DNA of 14,383 nucleotides from an uncultured Clostridia bacterium (GCA_934463115.1 CAKSIN010000038.1:1-14383); one strand, 5' to 3'. Positions 5,749 through 13,134 are shown, counted from the first letter of the stretch. Numbers and translations: made by a program. Notes: generated by a model not told the origin, from the sequence alone.

Positions 5749-6285
5749 TCATAGTGCAGCACCTTTTTTGGGAATAAAAAATCTGCTCATGTCAGTGTTT
5801 TCAAACTCCAAGAGTTTAATTTTGCGTTCAATTCCTCCTGCGTAGCCGGTTAAACTTCCGTTTGTGCCGACCACCCTGTGGCAGGGTACGATAATTGAAA
5901 TCGGATTGTGTCCCACAGCACCGCCGACAGCCTGAGCGGACATTTTTTCAATTCCCGTTTTTTCGGCAATATTTCTCGCAATTTCACCGTAGGTCATGGT
6001 ATTTCCATACGGAATTGTTAAAAGTATATCCCAAACCATTTTCCTGAAAGGCGAAGTATTAAATAATAACGGCGGCACAAAGCAGGGATTTTTTCCTGAA
6101 AAATATATATCAAGCCACGCTGCAGTTTTTTCAAAAATCGGAAGGACTTTTTCCTGCCATTTATCATTCATCATAGTATCTCCGAAATATTTTTGTCCGT
6201 CAAGCCATAATCCTGTCAATGCCTCGCCGTTGCTTGCAATTGTTAATATGCCGAGCGGCGAATTATATTTGTATGTATAAATCAT
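5749..6285 (-). CDS. ogt: Methylated-DNA--[protein]-cysteine S-methyltransferase (O6-alkylguanine repair)
   Basis: A 178-residue suicide repair protein that moves the alkyl group from O6-alkylguanine in DNA to its own cysteine. The active site IIVPCHRVVG places the acceptor at C135. The helix-turn-helix region PYGNTMTYGEIA (92-103) with GGAVGHNPI (121-129) and the C-terminal LTGYAGGIERKIKLLEFE are typical of Ogt/AdaB. No Ada zinc domain is present. I chose ATG 6285-6283, preceded by GGGAG at 6295-6299. A GTG at 6306 would add seven residues and has no ribosome binding site. The gene sits between alkA and the HD gene in one - strand operon; its stop is two bases from the next ribosome binding site. 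Confidence 0.95.
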   Translation of the reverse strand: MIYTYKYNSPLGILTIASNGEALTGLWLDGQKYFGDTMMNDKWQEKVLPIFEKTAAWLDIYFSGKNPCFVPPLLFNTSPFRKMVWDILLTIPYGNTMTYGEIARNIAEKTGIEKMSAQAVGGAVGHNPISIIVPCHRVVGTNGSLTGYAGGIERKIKLLEFENTDMSRFFIPKKGAAL

Positions 6286-6312
6286 AATCAACACTCCCGA
6301 TATCACTGTGTG

Positions 6313-6969
6313 TTATAATTGCTCATTTTTTCTGTTTGATTTTGGGGTGTAATCTTTCATTTCGGGTATCACTCCGCCCGAAACCGCCCATAAATACAAA
6401 CTTGCGACACTGCAATACGGGCTAAAACGTCTGCGATATTTTTCAAACAGCTTACGGTCAATTTTTCGGTGGTGATAAACCATACGAAGTCCGCGCTGTA
6501 TTGCCAAATCATCAAAGCTAAAAACATTTTGACGCTGCATGCAGAACAACAGTATCATTTCGGCAGTCCATACACCGATACCTTTAAGCGAAACAAGCTC
6601 GGATATCGCTTCATCATCGGATTTCTGCCAAATCCCGTCAAGGTCAAATTCACCGTTTTTGATTTTGTGTGCAAAGTCTGTTATGTATTCCGCCTTGCGA
6701 AACGTAATGCCAAAAGATTGCAGTTTTTCCGTTCCGGCGGCAATGATACTGTCGGTATTTAATACACATAAACCGTCATTGATTCTCCGCCATATTGTTT
6801 CCTGCGCTTTTGTTGAAATCTGCTGCCCTACAATGTGATGAACGACCGATGAAAACAAATCATTGTCAACATTGCGGTTAATATGCCCGATTTTATCTAT
6901 GACGTCGCTTAGCTTTTTGTCCTTGCTTTTTAGATATTCGATTGCATTGTCATCATATTCAAAGTACAT
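6313..6969 (-). CDS. alkA: DNA-3-methyladenine glycosylase II (AlkA-like, HhH-GPD)
   Basis: A 218-residue base-excision glycosylase that removes alkylated purines. The helix-hairpin-helix LVSLKGIGVWTAEMILLF runs from about 126 to 142, and the catalytic aspartate is expected at D154 in VFSFDDLAIQRG. The N-terminal FSSVVHHIVGQQISTKAQETIW (39-60) is typical of the AlkA family. There is no iron-sulfur cysteine motif, unlike MutY/Nth, which fits AlkA. ATG 6969-6967 has GAGG at 6977-6980. A TTG at 6984 would place the ribosome binding site inside the coding region, so I reject it. It is first in an operon with ogt and the HD gene, combining glycosylase and direct-reversal repair of alkylation damage. 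Confidence 0.93.
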   Translation of the reverse strand: MYFEYDDNAIEYLKSKDKKLSDVIDKIGHINRNVDNDLFSSVVHHIVGQQISTKAQETIWRRINDGLCVLNTDSIIAAGTEKLQSFGITFRKAEYITDFAHKIKNGEFDLDGIWQKSDDEAISELVSLKGIGVWTAEMILLFCMQRQNVFSFDDLAIQRGLRMVYHHRKIDRKLFEKYRRRFSPYCSVASLYLWAVSGGVIPEMKDYTPKSNRKNEQL

Positions 6970-7010
6970 TTTCTTGCCTCGCAATTTAATGTTTTACATT
7001 TGATGTTACA

Positions 7011-7039
7011 ATTTTAGCATAAAACCGTGCGAAAATCAA
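7011..7039 (-). promoter_or_regulatory. Predicted promoter of the alkA-ogt-HD operon
   Basis: On the - strand, TTGATT (7034-7039) and TAAAAT (7011-7016) lie 17 bp apart with an extended -10 TG. The start is near 7004 and the leader about 35 bases. It lies at the edge of the repeat region. Confidence 0.65.
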
Positions 7040-7233
7040 CCGTTTACGACAAAAATTATGCCGTCGGCTATCGGCGTTCCCTACGGTGCATTTTCAAACA
7101 GTTGCAGTTATTGGCGGAACGGTTGATAACCTATCCCCTACGGCGTGTATCGAGCCTTTGCAGTTGCCGATAGCGCAAAAGTTTAGCCTACCACCAATCA
7201 GCTACAAGTAAACTAACAAGGTTTTCACCGCGA

Positions 7234-7468
7234 AAAATTGCCTCTCCGACGAATGACATTGAGGTTGTGCGGTTGACACATCCTATGAGAAAAAATGAAT
7301 ATAACTCAAAAACGGCACTGCATATAATCCTTTATCCTATTGCAGTGCCATTTTTAGCCAAATTGCGGCGCGATAATTTCGCGCCCCTTTGGCGGAGTTA
7401 AATATTCATTTTTTTAAATAGTGATGTGTCCCGCATGTTCTCATTATCATGAGGCGGAGGGGAAATTT
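7234..7468. mobile_element. Long-palindrome element, copy 1 (MITE-like)
   Basis: About 233 bp. The ends are CCTCTCCG (7241-7248) and CGGAGGGG (7455-7462). Inner arms are 7290-7307 with 7395-7414 (18 bp with a 2-base bulge). Inside are two further hairpins: GGCACTGCA (7314-7322) with TGCAGTGCC (7341-7349), and GGCGCGA (7367-7373) with TCGCGCC (7379-7385). No transposase is encoded, so any movement would need help in trans. Confidence 0.7.
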
Positions 7469-7474
7469 GCTGTA

Positions 7475-7567
7475 CTCCCTCAGTCTGCTTCGCAGCCAGC
7501 TCCCTCAAGGAGGGAGCCAAGGATAAGCGTCAGCTAACGCTGACAGCTCCCTCATGGAGGGAGCCAA
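7475..7567. repeat. Hairpin-cluster repeat, copy 1 (CTCCCTCAG...GGAGGGAGCC type)
   Basis: This 93-bp block contains hairpins at 7499-7517 (GCTCCCTC/GAGGGAGC, 3-base loop), 7529-7544 (GTCAGC/GCTGAC) and 7546-7564 (again GCTCCCTC/GAGGGAGC). It resembles short palindromic repeats that I associate with gut Clostridia genomes, from memory only. Confidence 0.75.
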
Positions 7568-7691
7568 ATAGTGGACATTATCAAACGATTGTGGTTGTCC
7601 GCGGAACGGTTAATAACCTATCCCCTACGGCGCACTATGCCGGAAACACACCTAACAGCACCAAGTAAACTAACAAGGTTTTCACCGCGGA

Positions 7692-7924
7692 AAAATTCCC
7701 CTCCGATGAATGATTTTGAGGTTGTGCGGTTGACACATCCTATGAAAAAAATGAATATAACTCAAAAACGGCACTGCATATAATCCTTTATCCTATTGCA
7801 GTGCCATTTTTAGCCAAATTGCGGCGCGATAATTTCGCGCCCCTTTGGCGGAGTTAAATATTCATTTTTTTAAATAGTGATGTGTCCCGCATGTTCTCAT
7901 TATCATGAGGCGGAGGGGAAATTT
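7692..7924. mobile_element. Long-palindrome element, copy 2 (MITE-like)
   Basis: Nearly identical to copy 1 with a better left end: CCCCTCCG (7698-7705) pairs with CGGAGGGG (7911-7918). The inner arms are 7746-7763 with 7851-7870. The same two internal hairpins are present. Confidence 0.7.
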
Positions 7925-7930
7925 GCTGTA

Positions 7931-8023
7931 CTCCCTCAGTCTGCTTCGCAGCCAGCTCCCTCAAGGAGGGAGCCAAGGATAAGCGTCAGCTAACGCTGAC
8001 AGCTCCCTCATGGAGGGAGCCAA
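7931..8023. repeat. Hairpin-cluster repeat, copy 2
   Basis: As far as I can compare by eye it is identical to the block at 7475-7567. The third unit lacks this block: its right end instead runs into the 3' end of the serine hydrolase gene. Confidence 0.75.
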
Positions 8024-8177
8024 ATAGTGGACATTATCAAACGATTGTGATTGTCCGCGGAACGGTTGATAACCTATCCCCTACGGCGTGTATCGAGCCT
8101 TTGCAGTTGCCGATAGCGCAAAAGTTTAGCCTACCACCAATCATCTACAAGTAAACTAACAAGGTTTTCACCGCGGA

Positions 8178-8409
8178 AAATTGCCCCTCCGACGAGTGAC
8201 ATTGAGGTTGTGCGGTTGACACAATTAACGAAAAAATCAACCGTAGCGCAAAATCGGCATTGCATATAATCCTTTATCCTATTGCAGTGCCGTTTTTAGC
8301 CAAATTGCGGCGCGATAATTTCGCGCCCTTTTGGCGGCGCTTTTCGGTTGATTTTTAAGTTTCTATTGTGTCCCGCACGTTCTCACCGTCATGAAGCGGA
8401 GGGGGAATT
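8178..8409. mobile_element. Long-palindrome element, copy 3 (diverged, overlaps a gene end)
   Basis: The ends are CCCCTCCG (8184-8191) and CGGAGGGG (8397-8404). The inner arms are 8232-8243 with 8345-8356 (12 bp perfect) plus AGCGC (8245-8249) with GCGCT (8337-8341). The arm sequence differs from copies 1 and 2 on both sides yet still pairs, while the internal core (8255-8327) is nearly unchanged. The right end overlaps the last codons of the - strand serine hydrolase. Confidence 0.7.
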
Positions 8410-9411
8410 GAATTCTAACAACATCAACCCCATATCCGAAATGGTTTCGCACACCCTCTCTTTTTCTTTGTAATCGGTGTCACCATTTTCTTTTTTGGGT
8501 ATGTTGTCCGTCATTACAACAAAAATATAGTTGTAACCGTCACCCATAATGATTGCCGCATCGTTTTCTGTCTGCGACAGCTCCCCGGTTTTGTTTGCAA
8601 TGCGTACCGTGGGGTACTTTTGCTTTATTTTGAACGGAATTTTGTTTGTACGCTCCTGGTCGAGGAGAGTACTCAGCATAATTTCATCATAAGGAGAACC
8701 CAAAAGTTCTTTTTTGTATATTCCCCTAAGCAGCTTTGCAACATCGCACACAGATGTGTAATTTTCGTAGCCGCTCGGTCCCTCGGGCGGAGTAACATCA
8801 TGCATTTTTCTGTTCAGCTCGGTGTTGCTGTAGCCGGATTCGGATATAACACGGTTGATACCGTTTTTCTCTGTTATCTTACGTTTTTCATTTTCGCCGC
8901 CGTATTTGTCAACAAAGTAATTTGCACATTTGTTGTCACTTTCGGCAATCATCTTGTGCAGCATTTGCTTTTCTTCCTGTGATAGTTCCGCGCCGTTTTT
9001 TGCGCAGTCATCATACACCGCCTGCATTATAAAGAGTTTAATCATGCTTGCACTGTTCATTTTTTGATTTCTTAATGCCGCATGCGCTCCCGTGTCAAGA
9101 TTTTCTATGTACAGCGATAAAACAGCGCCTTTGTGACGTGAGGTAAACAGCTCGTCCATATCTTCGGCAAGCGTGGCAAGCCGCTTGTTTTCCTCCGCAT
9201 TTTTGTCAGCACTTTTCCGTTTGGATTTGCTCTGCTTTTTTTCGTTTGCATTTTCAGAACCGACAGAGTTTTCTGCCGATGCTTTTTTGGCATCCGGCAT
9301 ACCGTAGTACACACATGCCGCACCGGCAAAAAAGCTTGCAATACAGCACAAAATCACAACTATCGCAACACGGCCGTTGAATTTCTTTTGTTTTTCACCA
9401 TTTACCGTCAT
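8389..9411 (-). CDS. Membrane-anchored class A beta-lactamase-fold serine hydrolase
   Basis: A 340-residue protein: short cytoplasmic N-terminus, membrane helix at ~14-36, a charged Lys/Ser/Glu-rich linker at ~41-80, and an extracytoplasmic serine hydrolase domain. The catalytic motifs are S122-M-I-K125 (SxxK), S158-D-N160 and K274-T-G276. At the omega loop, TELNRKM aligns with LDRWE of class A enzymes and places M203 where Glu166 should be, so efficient beta-lactam hydrolysis is doubtful. A DD-peptidase-like or penicillin-binding role is as likely. ATG 9411-9409 lies 5 bp after the stop of the upstream paralogous gene, which suggests translational coupling; GGGGAA inside the upstream gene end is a possible ribosome binding site. 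The last six residues and the stop are supplied by the palindromic element at 8178-8409. Confidence 0.9.
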   Translation of the reverse strand: MTVNGEKQKKFNGRVAIVVILCCIASFFAGAACVYYGMPDAKKASAENSVGSENANEKKQSKSKRKSADKNAEENKRLATLAEDMDELFTSRHKGAVLSLYIENLDTGAHAALRNQKMNSASMIKLFIMQAVYDDCAKNGAELSQEEKQMLHKMIAESDNKCANYFVDKYGGENEKRKITEKNGINRVISESGYSNTELNRKMHDVTPPEGPSGYENYTSVCDVAKLLRGIYKKELLGSPYDEIMLSTLLDQERTNKIPFKIKQKYPTVRIANKTGELSQTENDAAIIMGDGYNYIFVVMTDNIPKKENGDTDYKEKERVCETISDMGLMLLEFNSPSAS

Positions 9412-9416
9412 AACCG

Positions 9417-10727
9417 CTATTCCCCGCTTGAAAACTGATTCTGAACGATGTATTCAATCAACTGCTGTTGCTGAACCTTTCGCGCTGCGTCGTTCTCGGT
9501 CTTTGCGTGTGCATCATCTGTCTGCATGAGAATGGCAACAGCAATTTCGGTTTTCCCGTCCGATATAAGTGCGACATCATTTGTTGATGTACCGGTCAGT
9601 GCATTGGCATTGCACGAAGTGTATTTATCCGGGATAAACTTTTTCATCCCGACAGGCGAACCGTCGGTAGATTGACAGCGGAAGATATTTGTCATATAGC
9701 TTTTGCTGCCGTAGGCGCTCTTGTTAATAAGCTCCTCGAAAATTCCGGCAATCTCCTTTGGCGATGTGACATTCGGTGTAACGCTGTTATCCACAAGTGC
9801 CGGGTTGATAAATGTTTTTCGGTTTATCTTTGTCACTGTCATACCTTTGTCGGACAATGATTTGTTGATAACGTCAAATCCGCTCGCCGCGCCGCCGAGA
9901 CGCGCTATATAGTCCACAAGAGTGTTTGACTTGTTGTTGTCACCGTACACCGCCACATCCTCAATATATTTCTTCAGCCCGAGCGAATCGCCGTTCTGAT
10001 TTTTGCTGTCGGGTGCCTCCTTGCCGTTCGGCATGTATGAAAAATACAAATACTCATCATCCGGCGATATGTCTTGTTTCCGCATTATGTCGGACAGCGT
10101 GTCCAAAATCACAACCTGCCCCATTGCCGACGCAAGAAAACTTTCGTTTTCGCGATAACCGAATTCATAACCGTTGGAAAGATTCTTTACATATATTCCC
10201 ACATTAGTGTTCGGAAGCGATGCGGCAACAATGCCTTCGACTGTGTCGCGGCTGATTTCGTTCACTTTCTTTTTATTTGCCTGGTTTGACTTTGATTTCG
10301 AGGCCTTTTTATCTTTTTTTGTATTCTTGCTTTCGCTCACCGAGGATGACGGAATATTTTTTCTTGTCTCTTTAATCATGTATCCGCCGACAATGACAAT
10401 CACCGCAAAAGCGACAACCGCCGCAACTGCCGCAATAACCGCCGTTTTCTTTTTGTCGGCATCTGATTTTGGCGTTCTGCCGACACCGGCATTTGCGTTA
10501 TATGTATATTCGCTTTGCTCCGCTGCCGCCGTTGTATCGGGCTGTTCATTTGCCGACGTTATACCGTCATTTCTGCTTCCGCACTCTGTGCAAAAAACCG
10601 AATCCGGATCGAGCTTTGCACCGCAGTGAACACAGTACCTTTCCCGAGCCGCCGTTACTTTTTCGCCGCAATTTCTGCAAAATGACGCACCGTCAGGGAT
10701 GTCATATCCGCATTTTGAACATTTCAT
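9417..10727 (-). CDS. Double zinc-ribbon membrane protein with a catalytically degenerate beta-lactamase-fold domain
   Basis: A 436-residue protein. Two N-terminal zinc ribbons have CxxC pairs at C3/C6 with C17/C20 and C32/C35 with C46/C49. A membrane helix spans ~95-118 and a Lys/Ser linker ~120-155. An extracytoplasmic domain (~160-436) resembles the next gene: VGIYVKNLSNGYEFGYREN matches LSLYIENLDTGAHAALRNQ, and TSPKEIAGIFEEL matches TSVCDVAKLLRGI. At the active site, SxxK is replaced by A201-M-G-Q204, SDN by G262-D-N264 and KTG by L377-T-G379, so catalysis seems lost and a binding or sensing role is inferred. ATG 10727-10725 is preceded by GGAGGGAG. It lies 21 bp after the Yip1-like gene and 5 bp before the intact paralogue. 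Confidence 0.88.
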   Translation of the reverse strand: MKCSKCGYDIPDGASFCRNCGEKVTAARERYCVHCGAKLDPDSVFCTECGSRNDGITSANEQPDTTAAAEQSEYTYNANAGVGRTPKSDADKKKTAVIAAVAAVVAFAVIVIVGGYMIKETRKNIPSSSVSESKNTKKDKKASKSKSNQANKKKVNEISRDTVEGIVAASLPNTNVGIYVKNLSNGYEFGYRENESFLASAMGQVVILDTLSDIMRKQDISPDDEYLYFSYMPNGKEAPDSKNQNGDSLGLKKYIEDVAVYGDNNKSNTLVDYIARLGGAASGFDVINKSLSDKGMTVTKINRKTFINPALVDNSVTPNVTSPKEIAGIFEELINKSAYGSKSYMTNIFRCQSTDGSPVGMKKFIPDKYTSCNANALTGTSTNDVALISDGKTEIAVAILMQTDDAHAKTENDAARKVQQQQLIEYIVQNQFSSGE

Positions 10728-10748
10728 ATATGCACACTCCCTCCGATG

Positions 10749-11828
10749 TTAAAACAAATCACCGTTGAGCAGTGAATTTAGATTAATCTGATTTAGCGCA
10801 GCCTTGATTGTGGTCGGCAGGCAGATAGGCATAATATATTTAACGGCAATTCCAAGTGCAATTGATGCAACAATTGAAGTGAGAAACATTACATACGGAG
10901 CTCTGTCTCTTTTGAGCGATGTTGCCGCCGGCAGCACGGTGAATGCACAGAATTTTGAAAGCAATGCGCCGAATGTGGCGATTATTATCGGAACATATAT
11001 TGTGCCGACAAATGCCTTGCCAAAGCCGGCAACCGACTCAAACAAATCACCGATATCACCGATATCCGACAGTATCTTTGCGTTAACCGGAAGTGATTTG
11101 AAGAAACGGACTATTGCTCCCAAAAGCACGAACGGCGCCTTGAAAAGCGACGCAATACTTGCCACACAAAGCATATGTTTGTAGGTCGTTTCGCCCTTAA
11201 AAAGCTTTACAAACATCATCAGTATCGCCGCCGTGAGACATGCCATGCCGCATGTGAGAAAAGCCGTTACAACAAACACGGTGGGGATTGAGAATTTGAC
11301 GCTCTGAATCTGAAGTGCAATATCTTGGTCAAACACTGCAAAACCGCCGAGAAACGAATTGTATTTTCCGGCATAAACGCAAACAAACAACGCAACTATC
11401 ACAGAATACAGACCGATAAACCCCCATGCGATTCTATCACGGCATCTGCCCGCCATTTGAGAACCGGCATTGTACGGCTCGGCAAATATTGCCTTTGCTG
11501 TTGCAAACAAATCGGCAAGATACGCCTTTGATTTCTCTATATTCGGATTTGGCGCAGTCGTATATTCTCCGGCATTGTAGTCCGGTGTGCCATGCGGCAT
11601 TGTAACCTCCGCCTGCGGCGGCTGAGCCGCAACATTTGGCTGAGCCGCAACATTTGGCTGAGCCGCAACATTTGGCTGAGCCGCAACATTTGGCTGAACT
11701 GTTTCGTTCGTCTGAACCGCATCATTCGGTTGTGTCGCTTCGTTTGGCTGCACAGACTGTGCTCCCGCACAATCACAAATTTCACCATCGGCAAGCATCT
11801 TGCCGCAATACTTACAAAATTTAGACAT
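10749..11828 (-). CDS. Zinc-ribbon, hexapeptide-repeat, Yip1-like multi-pass membrane protein
   Basis: A 359-residue protein of unknown function. A short N-terminal zinc ribbon has C5xxC8 and C18xC20, the second pair with one residue instead of two. A Pro/Gln/Asn linker follows (27-68) with seven six-residue repeats, the last four being exact QPNVAA, then a membrane domain with about five helices (~134-154, 180-206, 220-241, 274-298, 312-334) that resembles Yip1-family integral membrane proteins. ATG 11828-11826 is preceded by AAAGGAGAG. It lies 61 bp downstream of the TcaA-like gene and 21 bp upstream of the next zinc-ribbon gene, in the same direction. The linker likely tethers the ribbon on the cytoplasmic face. 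The Yip1 assignment is by overall look and is moderate. Confidence 0.82.
   Translation of the reverse strand: MSKFCKYCGKMLADGEICDCAGAQSVQPNEATQPNDAVQTNETVQPNVAAQPNVAAQPNVAAQPNVAAQPPQAEVTMPHGTPDYNAGEYTTAPNPNIEKSKAYLADLFATAKAIFAEPYNAGSQMAGRCRDRIAWGFIGLYSVIVALFVCVYAGKYNSFLGGFAVFDQDIALQIQSVKFSIPTVFVVTAFLTCGMACLTAAILMMFVKLFKGETTYKHMLCVASIASLFKAPFVLLGAIVRFFKSLPVNAKILSDIGDIGDLFESVAGFGKAFVGTIYVPIIIATFGALLSKFCAFTVLPAATSLKRDRAPYVMFLTSIVASIALGIAVKYIMPICLPTTIKAALNQINLNSLLNGDLF
11622..11747. repeat. 18-bp in-frame tandem repeat array (minisatellite)
   Basis: Four exact copies of an 18-bp unit span 11622-11693, followed by three diverged copies to 11747. They encode QPNVAA-type hexapeptides in the Yip1-like protein. 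As 18 is a multiple of three, copy-number change would alter linker length without breaking the frame. Confidence 0.92.
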
Positions 11829-11855
11829 AGTTTTTTCTCTCCTTTATTCTTTTAA

Positions 11856-11874
11856 TTTTTGACTCCGTCAAAAA
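11856..11874 (-). promoter_or_regulatory. Small hairpin between the first two genes of the envelope cluster
   Basis: TTTTTGAC pairs with GTCAAAAA (8 bp, 3-base loop). On the - strand it is followed by TTAAAAG, a poor terminator tail, so transcription probably continues; it may be a processing or stability element. Confidence 0.35.
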
Positions 11875-11889
11875 GTGCAGAAAATTTCC

Positions 11890-13134
11890 TTAAAAATACA
11901 ATCCGAGATACAATTCTATATCATCTATAAGCCACTTTCCGTTCTCATAGACAACTTTGATTTCGCCCGACGCCTTTTGCGGTGTGTCCACACTATCCTC
12001 AAATATCTCGCCGTCGTAGTCCTCATACACATAGGAATATGTAAATCTTACAGAGGCATTCATGTCATATTCAATCTCATCATCATCGACATCCAACGCT
12101 CCGGTAAAACTCAAATCCGAGAATGTCACACTTTTCAGCTCCGATTCGTAGTAATCGCTCCTTACCGAATCGCACACCTCATCATAGTAGTCATGCAGTT
12201 CTTCTTCACCGTCCTCGGACGCGTATTTTTCCAGACCGGAGAATGATTTTTTCTTTATCGCCGAGTTGTAAATCTGCTGCATGGCATCGAGCAGCGATTG
12301 CCTGATTTCATCTTTTGCGGAATCGCTTATTGTCGCCTTGGTGAATTCATATGTCCCTCCGCTTGCGATATCGCCCTCAAACTCCGAATCTTTCATAAAC
12401 GGCGCGGTGCATTTGAGCTTGTGATTTCCTGCGAAAATACTTGGTATCGCATACACATCTCCGGATGAATCGGAATTTTTCTTGAGGTATTTTTTATCCG
12501 CTTTTTTACCGTCAATATACAGCGTTGAACCCTTAATTGCCTCAATACGAACGTTTTCTGCCGTTATTGCCGCTGCCGATACCTTGTAGTTGTCGAAAAG
12601 AAGCCAGGATTTTCCGGGCTGTCTGACAAGTGTAATCTCCATTGTTTTCTTGCCGGAACCGCCGCGCAGAGTGTAGGTAACGCGATAGTTTTTTTCGAGC
12701 ATATCATCCGACGGTATCTCGCGGCACGCAGAGTTTGTCACATTGCCGCCGATATCGCCGAGTTGAGCATTCATTATGGCAGAAAAAGACTTTTCCGTTA
12801 CAAACTCACTTTCCGAAATATCCAGCATCGAAAATGCGCCCTTCATGTTTCCGCCTGCCAAACAGTCAAAATAACCCTGTGCCGTCTTTATCGGAGCCGT
12901 AGCGGTCTTGCCCATATAGTACAGCACCCCGATAATAACTGCAAGCGCAATTACCGCCGCTATTATCACCGTCCTTTTAACGCTGCCTTTCCTTTTTGCG
13001 GCTGTCGGCTTTGTCGGCGGAGCGTAAGCCGCACGTGTTTTTTGTGCAGACGTTTCCTTTCGAAACGCCTGACCGCATTCGGTGCAAAAAAGCGAATTGT
13101 CATCATTCTTTGCACCGCATTTTTCGCAATACAT
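11890..13134 (-). CDS. TcaA/YvbJ-like zinc-ribbon membrane protein
   Basis: A 414-residue type II membrane protein. The N-terminal zinc ribbon has C3xxC6 and C17xxC20 (MYCEKCGAKN...LFCTECG), a basic linker runs to ~52, and a membrane helix spans ~53-74. The extracytoplasmic part looks like three domains: an NTF2/TcaA-type domain (~80-185), a small beta domain with LYIDGKKADKKYL resembling PEGA or the second TcaA domain (~195-262), and a C-terminal NTF2-like domain (~272-414) ending VVYENGKWLIDDIELYLG. S. aureus TcaA has this layout and affects glycopeptide response; B. subtilis YvbJ is similar. Function here is unproven, but envelope-stress sensing is reasonable. ATG 13134-13132 follows a G-rich ribosome binding site. 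It is first in the four-gene - strand cluster. Confidence 0.85.
   Translation of the reverse strand: MYCEKCGAKNDDNSLFCTECGQAFRKETSAQKTRAAYAPPTKPTAAKRKGSVKRTVIIAAVIALAVIIGVLYYMGKTATAPIKTAQGYFDCLAGGNMKGAFSMLDISESEFVTEKSFSAIMNAQLGDIGGNVTNSACREIPSDDMLEKNYRVTYTLRGGSGKKTMEITLVRQPGKSWLLFDNYKVSAAAITAENVRIEAIKGSTLYIDGKKADKKYLKKNSDSSGDVYAIPSIFAGNHKLKCTAPFMKDSEFEGDIASGGTYEFTKATISDSAKDEIRQSLLDAMQQIYNSAIKKKSFSGLEKYASEDGEEELHDYYDEVCDSVRSDYYESELKSVTFSDLSFTGALDVDDDEIEYDMNASVRFTYSYVYEDYDGEIFEDSVDTPQKASGEIKVVYENGKWLIDDIELYLGLYF

Larger units (their letters stand above)
7096..8409. repeat. Three tandem repeat units (~456-487 bp) in a gene-free stretch
   Basis: The sequence GGAACGGTT(G/A)ATAACCTATCC recurs at 7116, 7603 and 8059, and GAGGTTGTGCGGTTGACACA at 7261, 7718 and 8204. 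The second unit has a 30-bp shorter variant of the left part. Units 1 and 2 are almost identical from about 7272 to 7590 versus 7729 to 8045, so they duplicated recently; unit 3 is diverged. No frame in this stretch has a ribosome binding site plus protein-like sequence, so I call no gene between 6970 and 8388. Confidence 0.9.

Noticed and set aside
7571..7783. 70-codon open frame in the repeat region
   Set aside because: It lies wholly in repeat DNA, has no ribosome binding site, and its translation has no protein-like pattern; the matching region of the other units is not kept open.
7096..8409. CRISPR array
   Set aside because: The repeats are hundreds of bases long with only three units and no regular short repeat-spacer pattern.
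8389..9411. Calling this a beta-lactamase resistance gene
   Set aside because: The Glu166 position appears to be Met and the neighbour is a non-catalytic paralogue, so resistance cannot be claimed from sequence.
11537..11855. Open frames with repeats such as AEPQHL or SRNIWL around the 18-bp array
   Set aside because: They are other-frame readings of the minisatellite inside the Yip1-like gene.
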